Below, one piece after another: positions 24,069 through 33,074 of a stretch of 64,000 nucleotides of DNA. The stretch spans positions 27,412-91,411 of the forward strand of contig JANRJL010000084.1 of assembly GCA_033763995.1 (NCBI GenBank), given 5' to 3'. Made by a program: the position numbers and the translations under genes. The notes under the pieces are model-generated. The model saw nothing but the letters and a program-made list of their open reading frames with translations. It did no database searches and was not told the DNA's origin. The stretch's first letter is position 1; each line of letters starts with the position of its first letter. The stretch is from GCA-2737725 sp033763995 (GTDB taxonomy: Bacteria; Pseudomonadota; Alphaproteobacteria; Rhodospirillales; Rhodospirillaceae).

Positions 24069-25466
24069 ATGCGCGCGGTGCTGCTGATCTCAACGATTTG
24101 GGTGTCGGCGTCCGCCGAGGCGGGCTCGCTGCGCCAGGAGTTGTTGGCTATTCCAATATCCGAGAATTTGGGCGGCGCCACGACGCGGCCGGTGGCCACC
24201 ATCGACGCCTTCACCTTCGTCGCGGCCAATGCCTCGCCCGCCAACCGCGCGCAGTTCAGCTTCGGCAACCAAATGTTCACGGTGGAATGGAAGCCCACGC
24301 CCGGCCCGCAGCCGGTCACCGACGGCTTGGGTCCGGTCTTCAACCGCGAAAGCTGCTTTGCCTGCCACGACCAGAACGGACGCGGGCGCGCGCCCGACGG
24401 CCCCAGCCAACCCATGACCTCCATGTTGATGCGCCTGTCGGTGCCGGGTGCTGACGCCCACGGCGGACCCAAGCCCGTGCCGAAATATGGCGATCAATTG
24501 CAAGACCGCGCCGTGGAGGGCGTGCCCGCCGAGGGCCGCGCCCAAGTGACCTGGAGCGAAATCACCGGCAAATATGCCGACGGCGAGCGCTACGTCTTGC
24601 GCAAGCCGAGTTTCACATTCACGGACCTGGCCTTCGGCGCGCTGCCCGAGCGCACCATGGCCTCGCCGCGCGTGGCGAACCCCGTGATCGGCCTCGGTCT
24701 GTTGGAGGCCGTGCCCGTGGCCACCTTGGAGGCCCTGGCCGATCCCGCCGACGCCGACCAGGACGGCATCTCGGGACGCATGAACGTCGTCTGGGACGCC
24801 GCGAGCCAAAGCATGAAGCCCGGCCGCTTCGGCTGGAAGGCCAACGTCGCCTCGCTCGATCATCAAAACGCCGGGGCGGCGCGCGGCGACATGGGCATCA
24901 CCACGCCGGTGTTCACCGCCGAGAACTGCGAGCCCGAGCAAACCGCCTGTGCCGCCGCCGCGGCCGAGTCCCCGCCCGAGATGGAAATGTCGGGGCCCTT
25001 CTTTCAGCGCTTGCGCATTTACATGCAGCTCTTGGCCGTGCCCAAGCAGCGCGGTGCGGACTGGCCCGAGGTCAGGAAGGGCGAGAAGCTGTTCCGCGAC
25101 ATCGGCTGCGCGGCCTGCCACCTGCCCACGCTGAAAACCGATGCCTCGGCCGGCCTGGCCGAGCTGCGCGACCAAACCTTCCACCCCTTCACCGACCTGC
25201 TCCTCCACGACATGGGCGAGGGTTTGAGCGACGGGCGGCCCGATTACCTGGCCCATGGGGCCGAATGGCGCACCCCGCCATTATGGGGCCTTGGTCTCAC
25301 AGAGAGCGTGAGCGGTCATACCTTCTTCCTGCACGACGGCCGGGCGCGTAATGTCGCCGAGGCCATTCTTTGGCACGGCGGCGAGGCCGCGGCGGCGAAG
25401 GAGAAATTCCGCAGCCTGCCCAAGGCCAGGCGCGCGGAGCTGCTGGCGTTTTTGGGATCATTATAG
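24069..25466 (+). CDS. Di-haem c-type cytochrome (DUF1111/di-haem oxidoreductase family)
   Basis: 465 residues with a short signal peptide (AVLLISTIWVSASAEA). Two haem-c attachment motifs: CFACH (96-100) in FNRESCFACHDQNGRG and CAACH (347-351) in FRDIGCAACHLPTLKT. Other family landmarks are NQMFTVEWKPTPG, ADADQDGISGRMNVV, GRFGWKANV and TPPLWGLGL. These periplasmic proteins resemble di-haem peroxidases but are largely uncharacterised; often annotated as thiol oxidoreductases. It is followed within 20 bp by the FMN-binding gene, suggesting electron exchange with the flavin/Fe-S proteins downstream. Confidence 0.9.
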   Translation: MRAVLLISTIWVSASAEAGSLRQELLAIPISENLGGATTRPVATIDAFTFVAANASPANRAQFSFGNQMFTVEWKPTPGPQPVTDGLGPVFNRESCFACHDQNGRGRAPDGPSQPMTSMLMRLSVPGADAHGGPKPVPKYGDQLQDRAVEGVPAEGRAQVTWSEITGKYADGERYVLRKPSFTFTDLAFGALPERTMASPRVANPVIGLGLLEAVPVATLEALADPADADQDGISGRMNVVWDAASQSMKPGRFGWKANVASLDHQNAGAARGDMGITTPVFTAENCEPEQTACAAAAAESPPEMEMSGPFFQRLRIYMQLLAVPKQRGADWPEVRKGEKLFRDIGCAACHLPTLKTDASAGLAELRDQTFHPFTDLLLHDMGEGLSDGRPDYLAHGAEWRTPPLWGLGLTESVSGHTFFLHDGRARNVAEAILWHGGEAAAAKEKFRSLPKARRAELLAFLGSL

Positions 25467-25483
25467 TCGGAGTCCGTGGTGTG

Positions 25484-26056
25484 ATGATTTTTCGTCTTCG
25501 GGTCGTGTCGGTTCTCGCGGCGCTTCTGGCGGTCGGCTTGCTCGCCGCGCCCAATCCCGGGCTGGCCGTGGAAGTCGCCATCGGCGAGAAAGCGACCGAG
25601 AAGGACGCATTTCTGTTCTCGCGGCTGTTTCACGACGCGACCGAGTTCTCCGTGAAGATGGGCCCCTTGCCGCACTACCGCGCCTACAAGACCGATGCGG
25701 CCACGGGCGCCAAGACGCTGCTGGGCTTTCTGTTCAAGACCCACGAGGTGGAGCCCGACGAATGGGCCTACGCGGGGCCCATCGAAACCCTCGTGGGACT
25801 GACCACGGCGGGCACCATCACCGAGATTCGCATCCTGTACCACCGCGAGCCCTTCGGCTCGTTCTCCATCGACCCGCCGGAGTTCCGGACCCAGTTCGAG
25901 GGCAAGAGCATTCTCGCCCCCTTCGAGATCGGCGAGGACGTCGACGCCGTGAGCCGCGCCACCTTCACGGTGGACGGCGCGGCCCGCGCGATCAAGAAGG
26001 GTTCGCGGAAAATCATGCAGCAGTACCTGGCCGAGCAGAAGAAGGCCAAGAAATGA
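25484..26056 (+). CDS. Exported FMN-binding-domain protein
   Basis: 190 residues from ATG 25484; GTG 25481 is directly upstream in frame. A signal peptide (VVSVLAALLAVGLLAAPNPG) is followed by an FMN_bind domain like those of NosR, RnfG and NqrC. The motif DAVSRATFTV (about residues 155-164) corresponds to the D-x-x-S-(G)-A-T site where ApbE attaches FMN to threonine. An ApbE gene two genes downstream would supply that activity. The stop overlaps the next start (ATGA), so the operon is tight. Periplasmic flavin electron carrier is the inferred role. Confidence 0.9.
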   Translation: MIFRLRVVSVLAALLAVGLLAAPNPGLAVEVAIGEKATEKDAFLFSRLFHDATEFSVKMGPLPHYRAYKTDAATGAKTLLGFLFKTHEVEPDEWAYAGPIETLVGLTTAGTITEIRILYHREPFGSFSIDPPEFRTQFEGKSILAPFEIGEDVDAVSRATFTVDGAARAIKKGSRKIMQQYLAEQKKAKK

Positions 26057-27051
26057 AGGTGCTGCTGCGCTCCGTCTTTGCGCTGGTTCTTGCCGCGGCC
26101 TTCATGACGACCGCCGCGGCGCAGCCCGCGCCGACCGCTACCGAGCCTTCGGCCGCCGCAGCGTCCCCACAGGCGCCGTCCCTGGCCGACCTCGAGGCGC
26201 TGATGGAAGAGGACGCGGCGCCCGATCGTCCGCTCGACCGCCGCGAGATCATGGACCTGGCGGGCATCGCCGGATTCCTGGCGTTGGCGCTGATCAGCTT
26301 CTGGCGCAAGAGCACGCCGCTCAAGTACGCGACCATGGCCGTGGCCATCGTCTACATGGGCTTCATGAAGGGCAACTTGGTCTCGCTGGTTCACATTTTC
26401 GGCCTCGTGGAGCTCTCTTTTCCCATCTTTGAGTACAACATGGCGTGGTACGCCTTGATGATTTTCACGCTGGCGTCCACCGTGCTGTGGGGGCGGCTCT
26501 ACTGCGGGCGCATCTGCGCCTTCGGCGCGCTGACGCAACTGATGGACCGCATCATCCCCAGCCGGTTCCGCTACGAGCTGCCGCGCTCGGTCGACCGCAA
26601 GCTGATCTACGCGAAGTATGCGATGCTGTTCGGCGCCGTGGGCTATTTCCTCATCACGCGGGACAACTTCGTCTACAAATACATCGAGCCGTTCTGGATG
26701 TTCACCCTCAGCGGCACCACGGTGATGTGGACGCTGCTGGCGCTGCTGCTGCTGACCACAGTGTTCATCCGCAATTTCTACTGCCGTTATTTGTGTTCCG
26801 TCGGCGCCGGCCTGGGTCTGATCTCCACGCTCACGGTGTTCGGCATCAAGCGCTGGAACCAATGCAAGACCTGCAAGCTGTGCGACAAGACCTGCGAATG
26901 GGGGGCCATCCAGGGCTTGAAAATCTCGAAGCTGGAGTGCGTGCGCTGCGACGACTGCGAAATCCTCGCCGCCGATCACAAGAGGTGCCCCCATTGGCTG
27001 ATGCTCAAGAAAAAACAGCGCAAGCTGGCCCACCTGGTCCACGACGTCTAG
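26053..27051 (+). CDS. NosR/NapH-like membrane 4Fe-4S protein
   Basis: 332 residues. An N-terminal signal or helix (LLRSVFALVLAAAFMTTAAA) and an acidic/proline linker are followed by about five further transmembrane helices from residue 72. Redox motifs: CGRIC (151-155) in WGRLYCGRICAFGALTQ, CRYLC (244-248), a ferredoxin-type C-x2-C-x2-C-x3-C at 271-281 (CKTCKLCDKTC) and a second cluster C-V-R-C-D-D-C with a late C (296-312). This is the C-terminal half of NosR or NapH without the FMN-binding part, which is encoded separately upstream. It probably moves electrons across the inner membrane to the flavin/haem partners. No nos or nap structural genes are present. Confidence 0.9.
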   Translation: MKVLLRSVFALVLAAAFMTTAAAQPAPTATEPSAAAASPQAPSLADLEALMEEDAAPDRPLDRREIMDLAGIAGFLALALISFWRKSTPLKYATMAVAIVYMGFMKGNLVSLVHIFGLVELSFPIFEYNMAWYALMIFTLASTVLWGRLYCGRICAFGALTQLMDRIIPSRFRYELPRSVDRKLIYAKYAMLFGAVGYFLITRDNFVYKYIEPFWMFTLSGTTVMWTLLALLLLTTVFIRNFYCRYLCSVGAGLGLISTLTVFGIKRWNQCKTCKLCDKTCEWGAIQGLKISKLECVRCDDCEILAADHKRCPHWLMLKKKQRKLAHLVHDV

Positions 27052-28262
27052 CCCGCATCTTTTCGTGCGGGCTCGCGCTGGGCGCGCTCCTTCAAGCGTG
27101 CGCCATGCGAGAGGGCGACCTTGTGCCCGTGCGCGAGACCTGGACGGTCATGGCCACGGGGCTCGACGTCACGGTCTATCGGCCCGCCTCGGCCGAGGCC
27201 CAGGCGGCCGAGGACCTCGCGGCGGCCCACCAAGAGGTCGTCGCCATCGACCGCATGATGAGCCTCTACCGCCCCGACAGCGAGCTGGTGGCGCTGAATG
27301 CCAAGGCCGGTCGCGGAGCCATCCCCGTCAGCGCGCCGTTGTTCGAGGTGCTGCAAGCGGCCGAACATTACGCGCGGCTGTCGGGCGGCGCCTTCGACGT
27401 CACCGTTCAGCCTCTGGTCGAGCTGTGGGGCTTTTACCGCGTCGAACGCGCCGCGATCCCGCCGCAGGATCAGATCGACAAGGCCATGGCTCAGGTTGGC
27501 TTCACGCGCGTGACGCTTGATGCCGAGGCCCGCACCGCGACGCTTGAGCCAGGCACGCGGATCGACCTGGGCGCCATCGCCAAGGGCTACGCGGTCGACG
27601 TGGCCCTGGCGGCCTTGCGCGCGCGCGGCGTGCCGGCGGCCCTGGTGAACCTCGGCGGCAATATCGGCGTGTTGGGCCGGCGCCCCGACGGCAAGCCGTG
27701 GAGCGTGGGCCTTCAGCACCCGCGCGAAAACCGCTTGATCGGGAGGATCGAATTGCTGGCGGGCGCGGTGGCCACCTCGGGCGATTACGACCGCTACTTC
27801 GAGGCGGGCGGCAAGCGCTACAGCCACATCATCGACCCGCGCACCGGATGGCCGGTGGACGGCGTTTATGCGCTTACCGTCGCCGCACCCAACGCGACCG
27901 CCGCCGATGCGCTCTCGACCGCCGGGTTCGTCCAAGGCGCGACGGACGGCATGACGTTGCTGGAGAACTGCGCGGGCGTCGCCGCCGTGTCCGTGGCGCC
28001 GACCGACGGCGACGGCCCCTATGCCGTGCGCGCCACCTCCGCGAATCGCCGCGACGATGCGCAGATTCGGATCGACCCCAACCCCGACGTCGTGGTGGCA
28101 CCGCGAGATCGCACCGAATCCGGCGCCGAGACCGACTGCATCCTGCCGCCGCGCATCACCGGCCGCGGAGACACGGCACAACCTGCGATCAACGCGCCAT
28201 TTGTCCCCGTTATGGCGATGTTCGTCGATTCGATTTCCCCTCGACGGGCCGAACGCCGATGA
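26994..28262 (+). CDS. apbE: FAD:protein FMN transferase (ApbE), predicted lipoprotein
   Basis: Family features: MMSLYRPDSELVALNAKAGR, GAFDVTVQPLVELWGFY, DLGAIAKGYAVDVALAAL, LVNLGGNIGVLG, YSHIIDPRTGWPV and DALSTAGFVQG. It attaches FMN covalently to FMN-binding proteins outside the cytoplasm. The start is uncertain: the first ATG is 27105, but upstream in frame lies a signal-like stretch IFSCGLALGALLQAC that resembles a lipobox, as in other ApbE proteins. TTG 26994, with AGAGG before it, would include this signal and overlap the NosR-like gene by 58 bp; I use it here. The C-terminus extends about 60 residues beyond the usual family end. Confidence 0.85.
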   Translation: MADAQEKTAQAGPPGPRRLARIFSCGLALGALLQACAMREGDLVPVRETWTVMATGLDVTVYRPASAEAQAAEDLAAAHQEVVAIDRMMSLYRPDSELVALNAKAGRGAIPVSAPLFEVLQAAEHYARLSGGAFDVTVQPLVELWGFYRVERAAIPPQDQIDKAMAQVGFTRVTLDAEARTATLEPGTRIDLGAIAKGYAVDVALAALRARGVPAALVNLGGNIGVLGRRPDGKPWSVGLQHPRENRLIGRIELLAGAVATSGDYDRYFEAGGKRYSHIIDPRTGWPVDGVYALTVAAPNATAADALSTAGFVQGATDGMTLLENCAGVAAVSVAPTDGDGPYAVRATSANRRDDAQIRIDPNPDVVVAPRDRTESGAETDCILPPRITGRGDTAQPAINAPFVPVMAMFVDSISPRRAERR

Positions 28263-28310
28263 TGCGCCGCACGACCATCATCACCAGAGCCACGGGCGCA
28301 CGTTAACGGC

Positions 28311-29510
28311 ATGTCACGGCAAACCTCCAGCTTTCTCATCGTCGGTGCGGGCATCGGCGGCCTCGCCCTGGGCATCGGCCTGAAGCGCTTGGGCCATGCG
28401 GTCAAGATCGTCGAGGCGGCGCCTCGATTGGTCGAGATCGGTGCCGGCATATCCATCAGCCCCAACGCGGCCCATGCGCTGACTTACCTGGGACTGGGCG
28501 GGTTCCTGGAGAGCCGCGCCGACACCCCCAGCCGCACGGCCATCGTGCACTACAAGACGGGCATGGTGCTGCGGGCGGCCAGCATCGGCGACGACTTCGT
28601 CGAGCGCTACGGCGCCAAGTACTACCAAATTCACCGCGCGGACCTGCACGAGGGGCTGGTGAACGCGCTCACGTCCCTCGACCCCGGCGGCATCGCCGTC
28701 GGGCACGCCGTGACCGGCCTTCGCCAAACCGACACCGGCGTCGACGTGACCTGCAAGGACGGCACGACGTTCCGCGCCGACTTCGTCATCGGCTGCGACG
28801 GCCTGCGCTCCACGGTGCGCGCGGCCTGTTTCGCGACAACCGCCCCGCGCTGGACCGGCCAGGTGGCCTACCGCGCCACGCTCGACGCCGCGCGCGTGCG
28901 CCCCTACCTGAGCGCGGGCCCGACCGCCGTGACGGTCGGCCCCGCCCACATGGTCACGCGCTACCTCATGCGCCACGGCCGCATGGTCAATCTGGTGGCC
29001 ATCGCGCAATCGGAGGCGTGGAAAGAAGAAGGCTGGAGCCACCCGGCGACGGTCGCGGAACTGCTGGCCGAGCATGAGGGCTGGAACGCCGATATTCTTG
29101 GGCTGATCGAAGCGGCCCCGCCCGATAGTCTGTTCAAGTGGGCGCTGTTTGACCGCGACCCGCTGGACACCTGGGTCAACGGCCGGGTCGCTTTGCTGGG
29201 CGACGCGGCGCATCCGATGCTGCCGTTCCTGGGCATGGGCGCCGCCATGGCGCTGGAGGACGCGGTCGTGCTGACGCGCTGCGTCGAGAATTTCGGCACC
29301 ACCGGCGCGGCTTTGACCGCCTATCAGGCCACACGCCTGGAGCGCGCCAACGCCACCGTGCTCGCCTCGCGCGCCCAGGGCCAACTGCTGCAGAACGCCG
29401 ATCCGGACGCGCAGAACTGGGGCGCGAAGCCCAGCATCGACAACGAGGAGTGGCGCCGCTACGGCTACAATCCCGCCACCATAGAACTCGCGCCGGGGGC
29501 AAGGCCATGA
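28311..29510 (+). CDS. FAD-dependent aromatic monooxygenase (salicylate-hydroxylase-like)
   Basis: 399 residues. The Rossmann FAD site is FLIVGAGIGGLALGIGL (residues about 8-24), the DG motif is VIGCDGLRSTVRAA, and the GD motif is VALLGDAAHPMLPFLGMGAA. These are class A flavoprotein hydroxylases, which use NAD(P)H and O2 to hydroxylate phenolic or heteroaromatic acids; salicylate and 3-hydroxybenzoate 6-hydroxylases are the closest type. It overlaps the next gene (FAD-linked oxidase) by 4 bp, so both likely act in one pathway. The substrate is not determinable. Confidence 0.9.
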   Translation: MSRQTSSFLIVGAGIGGLALGIGLKRLGHAVKIVEAAPRLVEIGAGISISPNAAHALTYLGLGGFLESRADTPSRTAIVHYKTGMVLRAASIGDDFVERYGAKYYQIHRADLHEGLVNALTSLDPGGIAVGHAVTGLRQTDTGVDVTCKDGTTFRADFVIGCDGLRSTVRAACFATTAPRWTGQVAYRATLDAARVRPYLSAGPTAVTVGPAHMVTRYLMRHGRMVNLVAIAQSEAWKEEGWSHPATVAELLAEHEGWNADILGLIEAAPPDSLFKWALFDRDPLDTWVNGRVALLGDAAHPMLPFLGMGAAMALEDAVVLTRCVENFGTTGAALTAYQATRLERANATVLASRAQGQLLQNADPDAQNWGAKPSIDNEEWRRYGYNPATIELAPGARP

Positions 29511-31069
29511 CCATACCCACATTACCGGCCTTCGACGACATCGTCGGGCGCGACGGCGTCATCACCGACGAGGCCGAGCGCATCTATTATTCGCAAGACT
29601 ACTATCGACAGGGGTCGACGACCTTGGCCGTGATCCGGCCGTCGTCCATCGCGCAATTGGCGGCCACAGTCGCGCGCGCGACCACGCACGGTCTCGCCGT
29701 GTATCCCCGGGGGGCCGGCTACTCCTACACCGATGCCTACCTGCCCACGAAACCCGGCATCACCCTCGACATGCGGTCGATGAGCCGGATTCTGGACATC
29801 AACACCACGGACATGTTCGTCACGGTCGAGGCCGGGTGCAGTTGGGCGGCCTTGGACAGCGCCCTGGAGCCCCATGGGGTCAGGGCGCCGTTCTGGGGAC
29901 CGCTGTCGGGCCTGCGCGCGACCATCGGCGGCGCGGTGTCGCAAGGCGCCATCAGTCTCGGCTCAGGCAAGTACGGCGTGTCGGCGGAAAGCGTGCTGAG
30001 CCTCGATGTGGTCACGGCCGACGGAAAAATCATCAAGACCGGGTCCGACGGGCAACCGAACCATTCGCCGTTTTTCCGGAACTACGGCCCCGACCTGACC
30101 GGACTGTTTTGCGGCGACAGCGGCGCCTTGGGCCTCAAGGCGCACGTGACGCTGCGGCTGATGCGCCGGCCCAACGTGAATCAAGGTCTCGCCTTCGGGT
30201 TCACCTCCATGGAGGGCTTGGTCCAAGCCTCGGCCGCCGTGGCGCAGGAAGGGCTGGTCTCCGAGAGCCTGGGATTGCCGGCCCGGGTCGTGGGGCTGAG
30301 GTCATCGAGCGGCGGACTGGCCGACGACCTGCGCACGCTGTGGACGGTGGCGAAGGCCCAGGCGAACCCAATCGACGCGATCGTCCAAGTGGCCAAGATT
30401 GCCGTGGCGGGACGGCGCTTCTTCGCGAATTTGGAACAAACCCTCAACGTGGTCGTCGAGGGTCCCAACGCCGAGAGCGTCAAGGGTCAGGCGCGGGCGG
30501 TGCGCAAGGCCGTCGGCAACATCGGCGTGGAAATCGCCAATACCGTGCCGACGGTGCTGCGGGCGATGCCGTTCCGGGATCACGACATGGTGTCGCACAC
30601 CGGCCAGCGCCAGCTGCCGCCCAGCACCATCCTGCCGTTCTCGAAGGTCATGGCCTTTCACACCGCCTTCACCGCGCGCGTGGCCGCCCATGCGGCGGAG
30701 ATGACACGCCATGGCATGTCGGTCTTGCCGGTGTTCTCCACCGTGGGCACCAACGGCTTTCTTTACGAACCGGTGATTGCTTGGAACGACGCGCCGGATG
30801 AATTCCATCGCCGCCATAGCGCGAAGATCACGATCGAGAAGGCCAAAGACTTCAGAAACAACCCCGACGCACGCGATCTGGCGCAGACCATCCGCGGGTA
30901 CATGATCGACTGCGCCTACGCCCACGGCGGCGTTCACCTGCAGATCGGCAAGGTGTACCCCTACCTGCGCGACCGCAACCCGGCCGCCGTGGCGGCCGTG
31001 AAGGCCCTCAAGGCCCTGGTGGACCCCAAGAATCTGATCAATCCGGGCGCTCTCGGCTTGCCCGGTTGA
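29507..31069 (+). CDS. FAD-linked oxidase/dehydrogenase
   Basis: 520 residues from ATG 29507, overlapping the monooxygenase stop. N-terminal FAD_binding_4 domain: IAQLAATVARATTHGLAVYP, RGAGYSYTDAYLP, MFVTVEAGCSWAALDSALEP and GLRATIGGAVSQGAISLGSG. The C-terminal domain ends DPKNLINPGALGLPG. The architecture matches the VAO/GlcD group (4-cresol dehydrogenase, vanillyl-alcohol oxidase, glycolate oxidase). No twin-arginine or Sec signal is visible, so it is probably cytoplasmic. The partial gene at 1-52 appears to be a paralogue. The substrate is unknown; pairing with an aromatic hydroxylase suggests a phenolic compound. Confidence 0.88.
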   Translation: MTIPTLPAFDDIVGRDGVITDEAERIYYSQDYYRQGSTTLAVIRPSSIAQLAATVARATTHGLAVYPRGAGYSYTDAYLPTKPGITLDMRSMSRILDINTTDMFVTVEAGCSWAALDSALEPHGVRAPFWGPLSGLRATIGGAVSQGAISLGSGKYGVSAESVLSLDVVTADGKIIKTGSDGQPNHSPFFRNYGPDLTGLFCGDSGALGLKAHVTLRLMRRPNVNQGLAFGFTSMEGLVQASAAVAQEGLVSESLGLPARVVGLRSSSGGLADDLRTLWTVAKAQANPIDAIVQVAKIAVAGRRFFANLEQTLNVVVEGPNAESVKGQARAVRKAVGNIGVEIANTVPTVLRAMPFRDHDMVSHTGQRQLPPSTILPFSKVMAFHTAFTARVAAHAAEMTRHGMSVLPVFSTVGTNGFLYEPVIAWNDAPDEFHRRHSAKITIEKAKDFRNNPDARDLAQTIRGYMIDCAYAHGGVHLQIGKVYPYLRDRNPAAVAAVKALKALVDPKNLINPGALGLPG

Positions 31070-31097
31070 TGGAGCTTTGAGATTCGCCGCGAGATTC

Positions 31098-31366
31098 TCA
31101 GGCTTTGACGCCGATGATCTGCGGCGCGTAGCGGTTGCCGTCGCGCTTGAGGTCGGTGACCTTCAAGCCCGACTTGCGCATTTCGCCGGCGAAGTCGACC
31201 GAGTGCCAATCGGCGTACCAGTCCTCGTGGTTCCAACGGTAGTTGTACCACAGCGTGTACTTAGCCTTCACCGTCGCCGGCGGCGTATTGGTGTCGGTGG
31301 GCGAGAACACCCCGCCCGGCCGCAGCACGCGCGCGATTTCCTTGATGATGTCCTTGGCGCCCTGCG
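31098..31366 (-). pseudogene. Truncated 3' fragment of a methyltransferase gene
   Basis: This strand encodes GAKDIIKEIARVLRPGGVFS and on to the stop, matching the last 89 or so residues of the complete methyltransferase at 34887-36074 almost exactly. Nucleotide identity is high, with a dozen or so differences in 270 bp, and ends abruptly at about 31366, where unrelated AT-richer sequence begins. The missing 5' three quarters were lost when the glycosyltransferase insert arrived, or through deletion between paralogues. The remaining frame could at most encode a 76-residue piece without a SAM site. Confidence 0.85.
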
Positions 31367-31510
31367 GTTTGACGTAACTCTTGTTTCTCCAACCGAGCCA
31401 ATCATATTCGGCACCATAAAGGAGTACGAACCTGCCAACACCGTCACGTTGATCGCAATAGACAAGCTAAAGCAAATAGCTCGGCTGCAGGATGGCCATC
31501 CTTATCACTA

Positions 31511-31614
31511 GAGCGTCGTGCGGAAAAGTGGGAACCGGTTTTCCGCAAAACGACACGACCAAACAATAACTTAGAGCAAGCAGCCCGATTCCAACTTAAC
31601 GCTGCTTGCTCTAA
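31511..31614. repeat. RIME-like double-palindrome intergenic element
   Basis: About 104 bp with two palindromes: GTCGTGCGGAAAA...TTTTCCGCAAAACGAC (31515-31554) and TTAGAGCAAGCAGC/GCTGCTTGCTCTAA (31571-31614, perfect 14-bp arms). Length and two-palindrome layout resemble the Rhizobium intergenic mosaic elements. The second palindrome overlaps the stop codon of the glycosyltransferase and could serve as its terminator. Confidence 0.65.
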
Positions 31615-33074
31615 GGCGCTTCGGACGCGTGCATTCTAAAAACGCCAAAACCTAAGTCTTGCGCGATCCGCTTCTCTGTTCTCTGAATTCCAGCAGCGCC
31701 GTTCACGTCACTGAAAATCGTTACATCCGCTCGAAACTCCTGCGCCGTTGCTGCAGGGCCAACGACTGCGTCCCACGAGCGGGTCGATGCCGTTTCTGCC
31801 GCAACCCTGCGCAACGGTGACAGATTTGTAACCGCTTCAACTTCAGCGGCAGTTTCGTGGTCGTCATCCAAGGTCCAAAAAGTGAGCCTATGAAGATCGA
31901 CGCAGTCCATGGCAAGACGCCGCGGTGTTCCTGGCAACAGAAGCACGTCGGCATACTCTCGTGTTCTCTGAAGCTCCTGCAATTCGAGATAGATCGTCAA
32001 ATTGTTCAGAAGGTCGCCGAAACTGCGGAAAGACTCGCGTCTATGCCTGGGTTCGCTCGAGAAGTTGAAAAGGTCATCTGTTTTGCTGGTGTCGACCGCA
32101 GACCAAAACCGCGACAGTGTTGACTCCCGGTTGAGCAATTTCGTGAAGCGGTTCTGGCCGCGCGTCGCTATGGCCAAGGCTTCCGCCGGGTTCGATAGAA
32201 AATAGTCAAGCTTGTTACACAAATCATCGAGGTCGCCATACGCAGCGTAGTGAAAGCCTTCATCATAATACAACTGAACGCCCGCCATCTCACTGAGGCG
32301 ATCGGCGAGAAGAAACCCGCCGGCGGCCGTCACTTCCAGCATCCTGAAATTAGCGTCACCGTTGAGCGAAATGTTCAGCGAGATCTGCGCCCGCCGATAG
32401 ACCGCCGCTAGCTTCCCGGGGTCGCATTGCCCGATCTCGAGCGGATAGCCTCGGCGCTGAAGCTCTGCGCACAAAGATCGCCTGCGCGCATGACTCTTGT
32501 TCTGGTGGCCGATCATGACAAGGCGACGAACCTTGCTTGACGTAACCGGCGCCCAATTCGCTTCGGTTGCGATGCCGGGGAGCCAATGGACGGGGGCTAG
32601 CTGCCCCTCTCTAAACCAATGCGCGTGATACCGGTTGAAGACAAATATCGCATCGAATGGCTCTTGCGTGGCGTAAATCAGAGACTGCCGCAAGAGTTCG
32701 CCATAATGAGAATCGCCTACAATTAGTATCTTCTTTCCCGGAAACTCGTGAATCGTCCTTGGTTGCGGCAACGGCCCGTTTTTCCACACGATTAAGGAAA
32801 CTTCTGGGCTGAGCAATGACGGAACATTTCTCGATAAGAAAGGTCGCAATTGAAATTCTGAAGAGGGCAGCCGTTTCGGGTGAAGGCGGCCATCCGGCAA
32901 TTCAAGCCCTGAGTAATGTCCAATCGACGTCTGTTCCCTTCCGAACCGACAAACCGGCATCAACATATCGCTTCCCGCCGGATGCATCAGAAGAACCTTC
33001 CGTGGAAATCGGTCGGCCGCCTGGCGTGGAGAAAGTGGCTGCGCCACACCTTGAGGGGATTCAAACTGCTGCAT
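31611..33074 (-). CDS. Glycosyltransferase, CgeB-like group 1 type
   Basis: 487 residues. The middle region resembles CgeB/group-1 glycosyltransferases: RLVMIGHQNKSHARRRSLCA, ISLNISLNGDANFRMLEVTA, AGGFLLADRLSEM, HYAAYGDLDDLCNKLDYFLS and a trailing ALAIATRGQNRF. The N-terminal part (KKILIVGDSHYGELLRQSL) fits the first Rossmann-like domain. It would transfer a sugar from a nucleotide donor to an envelope or protein acceptor. Base composition is clearly lower in GC than the flanks, and the gene is divergent from a second glycosyltransferase, so both belong to a transferred insert. No strong ribosome-binding site precedes ATG 33074. Confidence 0.75.
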   Translation of the reverse strand: MQQFESPQGVAQPLSPRQAADRFPRKVLLMHPAGSDMLMPVCRFGREQTSIGHYSGLELPDGRLHPKRLPSSEFQLRPFLSRNVPSLLSPEVSLIVWKNGPLPQPRTIHEFPGKKILIVGDSHYGELLRQSLIYATQEPFDAIFVFNRYHAHWFREGQLAPVHWLPGIATEANWAPVTSSKVRRLVMIGHQNKSHARRRSLCAELQRRGYPLEIGQCDPGKLAAVYRRAQISLNISLNGDANFRMLEVTAAGGFLLADRLSEMAGVQLYYDEGFHYAAYGDLDDLCNKLDYFLSNPAEALAIATRGQNRFTKLLNRESTLSRFWSAVDTSKTDDLFNFSSEPRHRRESFRSFGDLLNNLTIYLELQELQRTREYADVLLLPGTPRRLAMDCVDLHRLTFWTLDDDHETAAEVEAVTNLSPLRRVAAETASTRSWDAVVGPAATAQEFRADVTIFSDVNGAAGIQRTEKRIAQDLGFGVFRMHASEAP

